NCBI GenBank assembly: GCA_947627335.1
Contig: CANQVQ010000048.1
Coordinates: forward strand, 1-12,492
Reading direction: 5' to 3'
Source: an uncultured Clostridia bacterium
GTDB taxonomy: Bacteria > Bacillota > Clostridia > Oscillospirales > CAG-382
Length of the DNA: 12,492 bases
Below are positions 1 through 7,601 of the stretch, piece by piece. How positions within the stretch are numbered: the stretch's first letter is position 1; each line of letters starts with the position of its first letter. The notes under the pieces are model-generated. The model saw only the letters and a program-made list of their open reading frames with translations, was not told the DNA's origin and ran no database searches. The position numbers and the translations under genes are program-made.

Positions 1-89
1 GAGGTCGCGCCTTTGCGCCTTGCCCGTGGGGGCACGTCCCTTTCGCACTTTGCCCGTGGGAGGTCGCCCCTTTGCGCCTTGCCTGTGGG
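1..89. repeat. degenerate ~30-bp tandem repeat, three copies
   Basis: Three units lie end to end at about 2-30, 31-60 and 61-89. Each ends in a TTGCC(C/T)GTGGG core. The first and third units differ at only 2 of 29 aligned positions; the middle one is more diverged. No gene is recognisable here. The array touches the window edge, so it may continue to the left. On the minus strand one frame stays open through all three units, but no start or domain is visible. It is more likely an intergenic repeat than coding sequence. Confidence 0.6.
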
Positions 90-114
90 GGGATAAAAAG
101 CACGTGGGAATAAA

Positions 115-143
115 GAAAAGCGGCTCGGTAAAGCCGCTTTTTT
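115..143. terminator. bidirectional intrinsic terminator
   Basis: A perfect 9-bp stem, AAAGCGGCT (117-125) with AGCCGCTTT (132-140), closes a 6-base loop. On the plus strand it runs into an uninterrupted T tract (138-143). On the minus strand it is followed by the weaker CTTTTCTTTATT. It is the first terminator downstream of the minus-strand histidine kinase, about 140 bases past its stop, and may also end a plus-strand transcript coming from outside the window. Confidence 0.8.
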
Positions 144-162
144 GATTGGTTTGTCGCTTACA

Positions 163-282
163 AGTGCGTCTGTTTTGCTCGCGGGCGCATCTGCTTTGCT
201 TACGAACACGTCTCGTATCATTTTTTCTTGCAGACGCGTCTGTTTTGCTCGCGGATGCGTCCGTTTTACTCGCGGACGCGTC
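163..282. repeat. 21-bp degenerate tandem repeat downstream of the histidine kinase
   Basis: Units of 21 bases with core GCGTCTGTTTTGCTCGCG lie at 163-183, 184-204 (diverged), 233-253 and 254-274, with a partial unit at 275-282 overlapping the kinase stop codon (281-283). An interrupted, poorly matching stretch fills 205-232. The period is a multiple of three, so an open frame reads as heptads: LADASVL on the plus strand, a DASASKT type on the minus strand. The array sits in the presumed 3' untranslated part of the kinase transcript. Confidence 0.65.
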
Positions 283-1753
283 AGTCCCCGGCGACCGTGC
301 GCGGGAGGGTGTAGGTGAAGGTCGAGCCGCTGCCAAGCTCCGACGCGACGGAAATATCGCCGCCGTGGGCCTGCAGGATGAACTGCACGGTCGAAAGCCC
401 CAAGCCGAACCCGGAAGGTCCTTCGGACGGAGCGTCCTCGGGCGTCCGCGAAGCGGTTTCCGTTCTGGCGCGGGACGCGTCAACGCGGTAGAAGCGCTCC
501 CAGACGTGCGGCAGGTGTTCGGCGGAGATGCCGATCCCGTCGTCCTCGACGGTGCCGACCGCCTTCCCGCCGTCGGCGCGAAGGGTCAGGCGCAAAAAAC
601 CGCCGATTTTGCCGTATTTACAGCCGTTTTCCGCGAGATTCAGCAGCATTTGCAGCAGCAGCGCCTCGTCCCCCTCGACCGTTACGCCCGGCTCGACCGC
701 CGTTTCGACGCGAATGTCCCGCGCCTGCGCACGGTCGGAAATTTCCTCCGCGACCGTCAAAACCAGTGCGGACAGGTCCACCCGCTCCATTTGCAGGCGG
801 GTCACGCCGCGGTCGGCGCGGGAGAGCGCGAGCAGGCGGGAAAGCAGCGCCGTCATGCGCTCCAACTGCCGATGCACGTCCGAAATCGCCTCGCGCCGCT
901 CGTCGGGGTCCTCGCAGGCGAGCGCGTCCTCGCAGGCGGCAAGCGCGACCGCGACCGGCGTCCGCAGTTCGTGGGACGCGTCGGCGGTAAAGCGCGTTTC
1001 GCGTTCAAAGGTCTCCTGCAGGCGTTCCAGCATTTGGTCGAACGCGTCGGCGAGGACTTCGACCTCCCGCGTGGGGTATTTTTCCAGCTTCGGACGCAGA
1101 CGCAGGCGCAGTCCGTCCGCGCCGTCCACCTGTTCGACCGCTTTGGCGATGCGTTCCATCGGGCGCGTCGAACGGCGGATCAACAGCCAGCCGCCGAGCA
1201 GGGCGAGCAGCAGCACAAACGGCAGCGCCACCAGCGACCACTTCGACATCCCGTCGAGCGCACCGCTGCCGGCGGACAGCGTCATACCGCGCACCCAGAC
1301 CGCCATGCCGTCGGGCAGGACCACCCGACGGTCGAGCAGATACCAGTGCGCCCCGTCGACGTTGCTCCCGATCGTGCGAAGCGCGCCGTCCGCGAACGGT
1401 TCGTCCACGGCGTCGGAGGCGGGGATCCGCCCGAAGAGCGGTCTGCCGTCCGACGCGTCGAACAGCGCGACGGTCACACCGTTGCGCGAGGCGCTCAGGC
1501 GGTCGGCGACCCGAATCTGCCCGTCCTCCAGATAGATCGCACGCTCGGCGAACTCCAGCTCCCGCGTCAGGGAGGTCATCGCGGTCTGCTTCGTGCCGTA
1601 CTGCGCCGCAAGCACCAGCGAGAGCGCCGTCAGCGCGGAAAACAGCACGAGGAAAGCGGAAAACCAGACCAGGATCCGCGCACGCAGGGTGGTCGGTCGC
1701 CGTCCGCGCTTCCTATCCGTTCCGCCGTCGGCGCGCCGCTTCCCGCGCTTCAT
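281..1753 (-). CDS. sensor histidine kinase of an OmpR-type two-component system
   Basis: A 490-residue membrane sensor kinase that autophosphorylates on histidine and passes the phosphate to the regulator encoded just upstream. An N-terminal basic stretch precedes TM1 (about 27-50). An extracytoplasmic region of roughly 120 residues with no recognised fold follows, then TM2 (about 173-192), HAMP (about 193-245), HisKA with the H box ADASHELRTP (phosphorylatable H261), and HATPase_c with N box LLNLAENGCKYG (371-382), G1 box DDGIGIS (404-410) and G2 box GFGLGLS (448-454). The start at 1753 was chosen because its ATG overlaps the regulator's stop as ATGA and has GGAGG (1761-1765) 7 bases upstream. 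A longer in-frame extension to 1840 lies inside the regulator and was rejected. The stimulus is unknown. A 21-bp repeat follows the stop. Confidence 0.95.
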   Translation of the reverse strand: MKRGKRRADGGTDRKRGRRPTTLRARILVWFSAFLVLFSALTALSLVLAAQYGTKQTAMTSLTRELEFAERAIYLEDGQIRVADRLSASRNGVTVALFDASDGRPLFGRIPASDAVDEPFADGALRTIGSNVDGAHWYLLDRRVVLPDGMAVWVRGMTLSAGSGALDGMSKWSLVALPFVLLLALLGGWLLIRRSTRPMERIAKAVEQVDGADGLRLRLRPKLEKYPTREVEVLADAFDQMLERLQETFERETRFTADASHELRTPVAVALAACEDALACEDPDERREAISDVHRQLERMTALLSRLLALSRADRGVTRLQMERVDLSALVLTVAEEISDRAQARDIRVETAVEPGVTVEGDEALLLQMLLNLAENGCKYGKIGGFLRLTLRADGGKAVGTVEDDGIGISAEHLPHVWERFYRVDASRARTETASRTPEDAPSEGPSGFGLGLSTVQFILQAHGGDISVASELGSGSTFTYTLPRTVAGD

Positions 1754-2427
1754 GACCGTTCCTCCAGCACATAGCCGGTCCCGCGGACCGTGTGGATCAG
1801 CTTCGGCGTGCGCCCGTCGTCCAGTTTCTTGCGCAGGCAACGGATATACACGTCGACGACGTTGGATTCGCCCTCGTAATCGTAGTTCCAGATGGATTGT
1901 CCGATGCGGTCACGCGTCAGCACCTTTCCGGCGTTGCGGACGAGGCACTCCAGCACGGCAAATTCGCGGGAGGTCAGGGAGATCACTTCCCCGCCTCGCG
2001 TGACGCGGTGGGCGTCGAAGTCCACCGTCAGGTCCGCGACCGACGCCTGATTGGTCGCAGCCCCGCCTGTTCCCCGCCGCAGCAGCACCCGCAGACGGGC
2101 GAGCAGCTCGTCAAACGAGAACGGCTTGACGAGGTAATCGTCCGCACCCGCGTCAAGCCCCTTGACCCGGTCGGAGATCCCGTCGAGCGCCGTCAGCAGC
2201 AGGACCGGCGTCCTGTCTCCGCGACCGCGCATCCCGCGCAGCACCTCCAATCCGCTCTGTCCGGGCAGCAGCACGTCCAGCACCACCGCGTCGTACTGCG
2301 CGAGCCGCAGGTAATCCGCCACGTCGTCCCCGCGCAGACAGGCGTCCACCGCATATCCCTCTCGCGTCAGGGTCTTTGTCAGAAGCCGGTTCAGATCCGG
2401 CTCGTCCTCCACGACTAAAACCCGCAT
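1750..2427 (-). CDS. OmpR/PhoB-family response regulator
   Basis: A 225-residue transcription factor paired with the downstream kinase. The receiver domain (about 1-115) has the acidic pocket E7/D8, phosphoacceptor D51 in VVLDVLLP, the switch T79 and the conserved K101 in LVKPFSFDELLARLR. A winged-helix DNA-binding domain (about 130-225) carries VTRGGEVISLTSREFAVLE, the recognition-helix region NVVDVYIRCLRKKLDD, and the wing IHTVRGTGYVLE. The ATG at 2427 has AAGGAGG 8 bases upstream. Its stop overlaps the kinase start, so the two are translationally coupled. The target genes are unknown. No clear sigma-A promoter is visible in the 124 bases upstream, so read-through from the NUDIX gene is possible. 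Confidence 0.96.
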   Translation of the reverse strand: MRVLVVEDEPDLNRLLTKTLTREGYAVDACLRGDDVADYLRLAQYDAVVLDVLLPGQSGLEVLRGMRGRGDRTPVLLLTALDGISDRVKGLDAGADDYLVKPFSFDELLARLRVLLRRGTGGAATNQASVADLTVDFDAHRVTRGGEVISLTSREFAVLECLVRNAGKVLTRDRIGQSIWNYDYEGESNVVDVYIRCLRKKLDDGRTPKLIHTVRGTGYVLEERS

Positions 2428-2551
2428 TCCGTTCGCCTCCTTCGACTTTTTTGGGGTTTATTCCTCGTAAAAAGACTGTAATATCCATTCTGTATCCAAA
2501 AATCGGGATTTTCCGAGCTTCTTCGGAGCAATCCTTTTTTCGGTTCGCGAT
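2428..2551 (-). other. gap between NUDIX gene and response regulator, no clear promoter
   Basis: The 124 bases are AT-rich relative to the flanking genes. On the minus strand they contain a small hairpin (TCCGA/TCGGA around loop AGAAGC, about 2512-2527) followed by a short A/T run, too weak to call a terminator. A GGATATTAC segment around 2479-2487 could be a -10 element, but no good -35 sits 16-18 bases upstream. The only solid site is the AAGGAGG ribosome site of the regulator. Confidence 0.5.
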
Positions 2552-3007
2552 TTACCCCTCGCGTTCCACCGCCCGCAGGGCGTCGCCCTCGTAGACCAAC
2601 CGCAAACGGAAAAACGGTTCGTCCGCCCGCAGGAGACGCAGAAATTCCCGATCGCCCTCCCACATCGGCAGGGATTCCATCTCCGCCTTCGGCACCCACC
2701 GCAGGTCGCCTTCGTCGCAGGGGTGCGGTTCGCCGGTCCAGCCGGTCACCGTGAACAGGTGCATTCGCTCGTCCTCCCAGCGGTCGGATCGAAAGAGGAC
2801 GACGCCGCGATAGCGGTATTCCGTCGCGCAAAGCCCGGTTTCCTCGAAAATTTCCCGCTTCATGCAGTCCTCCGGCGTTTCGCCGACCTCCAGTCCGCCG
2901 CCGACCCCGATCCATTTGCCCTCGTTCGGGTCGTTTTTCTTTTTGGTGCGGTGCAGGAGCAGGACCTCGTTTCCGCGTTCGAGGTAGCAAAGCGTGGTTT
3001 CCCGCAT
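2552..3007 (-). CDS. NUDIX hydrolase, MutT/8-oxo-dGTP diphosphatase-like
   Basis: A 151-residue cytosolic pyrophosphohydrolase of the NUDIX superfamily, which cleaves nucleoside diphosphates linked to another group using Mg2+. The full NUDIX box (GX5EX7REUXEEXGU) spans residues 37-59, with G37, E43 and the metal-binding R51-E52...E55-E56 in REIFEETGL all present. The N-terminal strand TLCYLERGNEVLLLHRTKK and the KWIGVGGG stretch just before the box resemble the MutT/YjhB-type branch that includes 8-oxo-dGTP diphosphatases; the real substrate cannot be read from sequence. The ATG lies 4 bases after the stop of the DUF6259 gene, with only a weak GAGG upstream inside that gene, which suggests translational coupling. 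It is the last gene of the six-gene operon. The 151-residue length is normal for the family. Confidence 0.93.
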   Translation of the reverse strand: MRETTLCYLERGNEVLLLHRTKKKNDPNEGKWIGVGGGLEVGETPEDCMKREIFEETGLCATEYRYRGVVLFRSDRWEDERMHLFTVTGWTGEPHPCDEGDLRWVPKAEMESLPMWEGDREFLRLLRADEPFFRLRLVYEGDALRAVEREG

Positions 3008-3011
3008 GGCG

Positions 3012-5069
3012 CTACGCCTCGACCCAGACCACCGCGCAGGGCGGAAGGGTCAATTTGCCGGAACCGTTCTGCAGGGCGAGTTCGCCTGTCAGGTCGCCGT
3101 GCAGAGCGTATGCGCCGTCCGGCAGTTCGGCTTTGCAGACGACGTTCGCCGACGACGGGGACGCGTTCACCAGAAGCAGGTACCGCTTTCCGTCCGCGTC
3201 CCGCCAGAGCGCCCCCTGTACGGCAGGGTAATCGACGAGGTGGAAGTACGCCTGCATATCCTTTTCGCAGCGCAGACGGGGCGCGTCGTCCGACAGCACC
3301 GGCGGACGCAGCATCCGCCCGCCGTGGAATACACGGTGCAGCTCCGCACGGACGGAGACCAGACGGCGGAAGAAGTCCCGCTCGGGCATCTCGCGGTAGA
3401 GCTTCGGCGAAAGCCAGCCCATCTGCTCGCCGAACAGGAGCGACTGCGCGAAAAAGATCGCCAGACCGTCCCGGTCCATGTCCTGTATGCTCTGGTAACT
3501 GCACCCGAACGTGATCACCCGATCGGCGTACACCACCGGGAACGCCGGGACCTGCCGATCCTTGATCCAAAGCCAGGAAAGATAGCCCTGGATGTGCTTC
3601 ATGAACGGTTCGCCGGTGCATTCCGTCGCGAGGACGGCGGGGTCGCCGGTGCGGGAAACGTGTCCGAGCAGGTCGTTGTACCGCTCCATCCACCAACCGC
3701 CCCCGCCGGGCAGATGGTTGTGCGTCCGATCGGCGCAGGGCTGGGGCTTGGCGGCAGCGATTTGGTCGAGGTAGACCCCGTCGAAGCCGACGTCGCTGCA
3801 GAGCCGGTCGCAGATCCCCTTGACCGTCTCCTGCCAGAGCGCCGTGGACGGACACATGACCGCGAGGACCGTGTGTTCGCCGTTCGCTTCCTTGGCGGAG
3901 TAGCTTTCGGTAAAGACGTTGCCGTTCCGGTCCTTGGTCGCCATCGGCTTGGCTTTGGACGTGAATTCCCAGTCCTCCGTCCCGCGGTCACGCGTGTCCC
4001 AGAGCCGCCCGTTGACGTAGGGCAGGACGCGGACGCCCGCCTCCCGCAGCTTGCGCAGTTCCCGCCGGACCGTGGGTTTTTCCGGAAAATAATGGGGGTA
4101 ATCGTTGTCAAACGGGTTGTTGTGCCACAGGTAGAGATGCACCCCGCAGCGCACGCCGAGGTCCTTCACCGCGTCGAGGATCTCGTCGGCGAAATCGTCG
4201 CGCTCGATATGCACGAGGAACCACGCGTCCACGTCGTTGAGCCAGCCCGCGTCCGTTCGTCCGTTCGGTCCGGTCTCCGGCAGCCACGAAGCGTTCTGCT
4301 CCGCCCATGCGCGGTAGAGCAGCGCCGCGTCGTACCAGTCGCCGTCGGTCAACTGCCAGACGCAGGTCCCGTAGAGCGTCTGCCCGTTGCAGGGGCGGTC
4401 GATACAGCAGAGCGGCTGGGACGCCTTGATCTGCATGGTCGGCGCACCGACTTCGCGATGGAAATGGAACTTCTTCGCGGCGGGAACGGGGTCGTGAACG
4501 CCGTAATACAGGCACCGCCCGGTGCGCTCGTTCCAAACCGCCATGAACTGGAAGGACGCCCCGTAGGACGGGTAATCCTGCGAGGAGCCGTAGCCGTGTC
4601 CGAACCGCTCGCTGTCGGAATCCAGCGCTTCGCCGCAGCCGTAGGGGGACAGGAAGCGCACCCCCTCTCCGACGTCGAACCAGAGCGTCGGATCGTCGCA
4701 GGAGGTCAGGGCGTAGTCCGGGTTTTCCGACGAAAGGACGGTTTGGAAGCCGACGCGGGACCGCGACGGGTCCGCCGTCAGCAAAAGCGTCACGGTCAGC
4801 CCCGGGACCGGCACGCAGTCGGAACACCGCAGGACGCAGGTCTCCCCTTCCGCCGTCACGGAGACCCGACGGAAGTCCGCGTCCGACCGAACCGTTTTGA
4901 CTTCCCCGTCGGACAGCCGTTCCGCCGTCAGCGTGAACAGGGCGCCGGGGGCGGACAGCAACGCGCACCCCTGCCGCAGGTCGCGGACGGACGCGAGCGA
5001 AAGTCCGTTTTCCGTGCAAAGGAAGGACAGCTCCAGTTCCCCCGAACGAAAGCAAGCCGTGTTTTCCAT
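3012..5069 (-). CDS. DUF6259-like glycoside-hydrolase-fold protein
   Basis: A 685-residue protein with the architecture of a large carbohydrate-active enzyme. A beta-rich N-terminal domain (about 1-240) leads into a probable TIM barrel (about 275-580) and a C-terminal beta domain (about 600-685). Barrel-type strand ends are visible: DAWFLVHIER (281-290), VHLYLWHNN (310-318), RVLPYVNGRLWD (347-358), GFDGVYLDQ (428-436) and VLATECTGEPF (479-489). D435 and E483 are candidate catalytic acids by analogy with retaining clans where an Asp nucleophile ends a YLDQ-like strand. No signal peptide is present, so it should act in the cytosol. Assignment to DUF6259 is from recalled family style, and the substrate is unknown. 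The start is ATG with only a weak GGGGA upstream, 15 bases after the pepT stop. It could alternatively belong to another GH-D/GH31-related family. Confidence 0.8.
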   Translation of the reverse strand: MENTACFRSGELELSFLCTENGLSLASVRDLRQGCALLSAPGALFTLTAERLSDGEVKTVRSDADFRRVSVTAEGETCVLRCSDCVPVPGLTVTLLLTADPSRSRVGFQTVLSSENPDYALTSCDDPTLWFDVGEGVRFLSPYGCGEALDSDSERFGHGYGSSQDYPSYGASFQFMAVWNERTGRCLYYGVHDPVPAAKKFHFHREVGAPTMQIKASQPLCCIDRPCNGQTLYGTCVWQLTDGDWYDAALLYRAWAEQNASWLPETGPNGRTDAGWLNDVDAWFLVHIERDDFADEILDAVKDLGVRCGVHLYLWHNNPFDNDYPHYFPEKPTVRRELRKLREAGVRVLPYVNGRLWDTRDRGTEDWEFTSKAKPMATKDRNGNVFTESYSAKEANGEHTVLAVMCPSTALWQETVKGICDRLCSDVGFDGVYLDQIAAAKPQPCADRTHNHLPGGGGWWMERYNDLLGHVSRTGDPAVLATECTGEPFMKHIQGYLSWLWIKDRQVPAFPVVYADRVITFGCSYQSIQDMDRDGLAIFFAQSLLFGEQMGWLSPKLYREMPERDFFRRLVSVRAELHRVFHGGRMLRPPVLSDDAPRLRCEKDMQAYFHLVDYPAVQGALWRDADGKRYLLLVNASPSSANVVCKAELPDGAYALHGDLTGELALQNGSGKLTLPPCAVVWVEA

Positions 5070-5084
5070 CGTTTTTCCCCGCTT

Positions 5085-6314
5085 TCAGCCGTTTTTGGGC
5101 AGGAATTGCCGCAAGATCTGCGCACAGATCTCCACGCACGTCTCCATTTCCTCGGCGACGGCGTGCTCATACGGACCGTGGAAGCCGTAGCAGCCGGTAC
5201 CGAGGTTCGGGCAGGGCAGCCCCATCTCGGTCAGGACCGCACCGTCCGTGCCGCCCCGGATCGGGACGACGATCGGGGTCACGCCCGCCTGTTCGGTCCC
5301 TCGCAGGGCAGCGTCCACGACTTCCATGCGTTTGCGGATCTTCTCCGCCATATTGCGGTAGCCTTCCTTGATCTCGACCGTCACGGTCCCCTCGCCGTAC
5401 CGTTCGTTAAGGCACTTTTCGGCGTGGCGGAGCGTTTCGAGGCGGTAGTTCAGCTTTTGCAGGTCGTGGTCGCGGACGATGTAGGAGAGCGTGGCAAGCT
5501 CGATCCCGCCGGACATCTGCATGAGGTGGAAGAAGCCCTCGTACCCTTCGGTGCGGGCGGGAACGTCCCCCGCCGGGAGCATGGCGTTGAATTCCATCGC
5601 GACCAGCGACGCGTTGCGCATGACGTCCTTGGCGCTTCCCGGGTGGACGTTCTTGCCGCGTACGGTCACGGTCGCGGACGCAGCGTTGAAGTTCTCATAG
5701 ATCACTTCCCCGGCACGGCTCCCGTCGAGCGTATAGGCGAATTCCGCGCCGAAGCGCGCAAGGTCGAACCGCGAAACGCCCAGCCCGACCTCCTCGTCCG
5801 GCGTGAACGCGACGCAGACCGGTCCGTGCGGCTCCCCGGACGAAACCAACCGCTCGCAGAGCGAAACGATCTCCGCGACCCCGGCTTTGTCGTCCGCACC
5901 CAGCAGCGTGTCGCCGGACGCCGTCACGACGGTTTTGCCCTTCATGGACGGCAGGTGCGGGAAATCCGAAACGCAGATGGTCCGTCCGCCCCGCGGCAGC
6001 GGAATATCCTTCCCGTCGTAGTCCTCGATGACACGCGGTTGGACGTTTTCACCCGAAAAATCCGGGACCGTATCGACGTGGGCGAGGAAGCCGATGGCGG
6101 GCAGGTGTTCCAACCCCGCCGTGGCGGGCAGTTTGCCGTACACCACGCAGGCGTCGGACAAATACACGTCCTGCAGGCCGATCTCCCGAAGCTCCTGCTC
6201 CAGCAGGCGGGCGAGGTCGAACTGGCGGTCCGTCGTCGGGGACGTGGGGACCGTGTCGTCGGACATCGTGTTGATCTTGCAGTAGCGGATCAGTTTCTCG
6301 TAGGGTCTTTCCAT
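5085..6314 (-). CDS. pepT: peptidase T (tripeptide aminopeptidase), M20B
   Basis: A 409-residue cytosolic zinc aminopeptidase that removes the N-terminal residue of tripeptides. The two-metal site of the family is complete: H79 and D81 in FLAHVDT, bridging D141 in LLGADDKAG, general base E174 and ligand E175 in TPDEEVG, D197 in TLDGS, and H379 in YGFHGPYEH. The spacing matches the well-studied enterobacterial PepT almost residue for residue. The dimerisation-domain motif VHPGSAKD (223-230) is also present. The ATG has a strong GAAGGAAGG ribosome site in the 19-base gap after the YgjP-like gene. It lies in the middle of the six-gene operon, where it could finish degradation of peptides released from imported substrates (inference). 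Length is normal and no residue is missing. Confidence 0.97.
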   Translation of the reverse strand: MERPYEKLIRYCKINTMSDDTVPTSPTTDRQFDLARLLEQELREIGLQDVYLSDACVVYGKLPATAGLEHLPAIGFLAHVDTVPDFSGENVQPRVIEDYDGKDIPLPRGGRTICVSDFPHLPSMKGKTVVTASGDTLLGADDKAGVAEIVSLCERLVSSGEPHGPVCVAFTPDEEVGLGVSRFDLARFGAEFAYTLDGSRAGEVIYENFNAASATVTVRGKNVHPGSAKDVMRNASLVAMEFNAMLPAGDVPARTEGYEGFFHLMQMSGGIELATLSYIVRDHDLQKLNYRLETLRHAEKCLNERYGEGTVTVEIKEGYRNMAEKIRKRMEVVDAALRGTEQAGVTPIVVPIRGGTDGAVLTEMGLPCPNLGTGCYGFHGPYEHAVAEEMETCVEICAQILRQFLPKNG

Positions 6315-6333
6315 GGTAAACTTCCTTCCTTCT

Positions 6334-6861
6334 TTATACTTGCGGCGGCTTCTTCAGGAGCGCCGCACGGTCGCGGTAATCGGGCAGAAAGCGTTCGACC
6401 TCCCGCCAGAACGCACCGCTGTGGTCGTGGTGCAGGATATGGCAAAGCTCATGCACAACGACGTACTCCACCGCCTCCGGCGGATATTGCAGCAAAAACA
6501 GCGAAAAGCACATCCGATCCTTCCCGGAACAGGAACCGAAACGGGTCCTCGCCGCCGTGACGCGCACGGACGCGGGGCGGACGCCGACGGTTTTCGCCCA
6601 CCGTTCGACCAGCCCCGGAAGCACCCGTTCCGCTTTCCCGCGCAGGGCGTTCTGCGTCGCCGCATCCGGCGGGGGCGGCAGGGCTTTGCTCTTTTCGACC
6701 GCCTTTTCCAGCCAGTCGCGGTGCCGTTCGACGACGGCGTTGATCTCCGCGAGCGTCATGCGGCGGGGCGCACGGACGACCACTTCCCCGCCCGGTCTGA
6801 CCGTGATGCCGACCGTCCGACGGTTCGTGCGGACGACCGTGTAGGCGTTTTTTCCGCTCAC
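6334..6861 (-). CDS. YgjP-like zinc metallopeptidase (DUF45 / M48-related)
   Basis: A 175-residue protein with the family-defining zinc site VVHELCHILHHDHSGAFW: H137, E138 and H141 of HExxH and a third ligand at H147, followed by the conserved (F)W-x-x-V/L segment. This family (YgjP, DUF45) is SprT/WSS1-like; its cellular substrates are poorly known. The start is an inferred GTG at 6861 that overlaps the methyltransferase stop as GTGA and has GGAGG 5 bases upstream. The first ATG-initiated frame would begin at 7101, entirely inside the methyltransferase gene, and its extra 80 residues are low-complexity shadow sequence, so it was rejected. The N-terminal part (RTNRRTVGITVRPGGEVVVRAP) matches the expected family opening, which supports the GTG start. 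Cytosolic, no membrane segment. Confidence 0.9.
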   Translation of the reverse strand: MSGKNAYTVVRTNRRTVGITVRPGGEVVVRAPRRMTLAEINAVVERHRDWLEKAVEKSKALPPPPDAATQNALRGKAERVLPGLVERWAKTVGVRPASVRVTAARTRFGSCSGKDRMCFSLFLLQYPPEAVEYVVVHELCHILHHDHSGAFWREVERFLPDYRDRAALLKKPPQV

Positions 6862-7598
6862 GGCAGCCTCCGCAGAATGTAGTATTCCTTTTCCGAAACG
6901 TCCGACGGTTCGCGCATCGCAAGGTCCGGCGCCGTCAGCACGGCTTCGACCGAAAACCCGGTCCGCTTCGCGACCTCCCGCAGCGTTCGGGGCGTGTGCA
7001 GGTACTCGGTCTGCACCTCCGACGAACGGGTGTAGGTCCCGTCCGAACGGCGAGCGAACCAGTCCAGCAGAAACCGACAGGACCGCTTCCCCGCTTCGCA
7101 CCGCCAGACCAGCAGACCGTCGGAAAATTCATAGGTGAACGTGTTCTCCCCGAACACGGTCCCGAAGCGGTAGGCGGTGTTCACGTCGAACACGAACGCC
7201 CCGCCCGGCTCCAGATACAGATGCACGAGCGAGAACGTCCGCTCCAACTCCTCCGCCGTGCGCAGGTAATTGAGGCAATCGAACGACGAATACACCGCCT
7301 GCACCGTGCCGTACAGCTCGAACGAACGCATATCCTGGCAGATCAGCAGGGTGTTCCGCCCGACGTTGTTCTCCCGCGCAAGCGTCAGCATCTCCGGCGA
7401 CGCGTCCAGCGCGACGAGGTCGTATCCCGCGTCCGCGAGCAGGGCGGCGATGCGCCCGGTCCCGCAGCCGAGGTCCAGCACCTCCCGCACGGGGACCGTC
7501 GCGTACCGCCGGAACGCCGCTTGCAGGAAGTCCGCGTACGGGCGGTACTGCTCGCCGTTGATGCGGTCGTACAGGGGAGCGATGACGGAATAGGACAT
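6858..7598 (-). CDS. class I SAM-dependent methyltransferase
   Basis: A 246-residue Rossmann-fold methyltransferase. Motif I, EVLDLGCGTGRIA (39-51), binds the SAM methionine/ribose; the acidic end of strand 2 is D65 in LVALDASPEML; motif II/III is around CQDMRSFEL (87-95), followed by AVYSSFDCLNYL (101-112). The N-terminal opening YSVIAPLYDRINGEQY is typical of small-molecule methyltransferases common in Firmicutes, for which the acceptor is usually unknown. The ATG is 3 bases after the stop of the DUF4855 gene with only a weak AGG upstream, suggesting coupled translation. Its stop overlaps the GTG of the next gene. It is the second gene of the operon. Nothing here identifies the methyl acceptor. 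Confidence 0.93.
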   Translation of the reverse strand: MSYSVIAPLYDRINGEQYRPYADFLQAAFRRYATVPVREVLDLGCGTGRIAALLADAGYDLVALDASPEMLTLARENNVGRNTLLICQDMRSFELYGTVQAVYSSFDCLNYLRTAEELERTFSLVHLYLEPGGAFVFDVNTAYRFGTVFGENTFTYEFSDGLLVWRCEAGKRSCRFLLDWFARRSDGTYTRSSEVQTEYLHTPRTLREVAKRTGFSVEAVLTAPDLAMREPSDVSEKEYYILRRLP

Positions 7599-7601
7599 TG
7601 C

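Noticed and set aside
1..282. CRISPR array
   Set aside because: The repeats are adjacent or nearly so, with no unique spacers of constant length, and no cas gene is present in the window.
146..1774. Plus-strand open frame of 542 codons with LADASV heptads
   Set aside because: The heptads come from the 21-bp DNA repeat; the rest is antisense to the histidine kinase. The start lies just after a terminator with no ribosome site.
2506..2531. Intrinsic terminator after the NUDIX gene
   Set aside because: The stem is only about 5 bp and is not followed directly by a T tract on the minus strand.
2994..6560. Plus-strand open frame of 1188 codons
   Set aside because: It lies antisense to four recognisable genes (NUDIX, DUF6259, PepT, YgjP-like) with intact motifs on the minus strand. 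It lacks any domain and is rich in R, V, G and H, as expected for the shadow of GC-rich genes.
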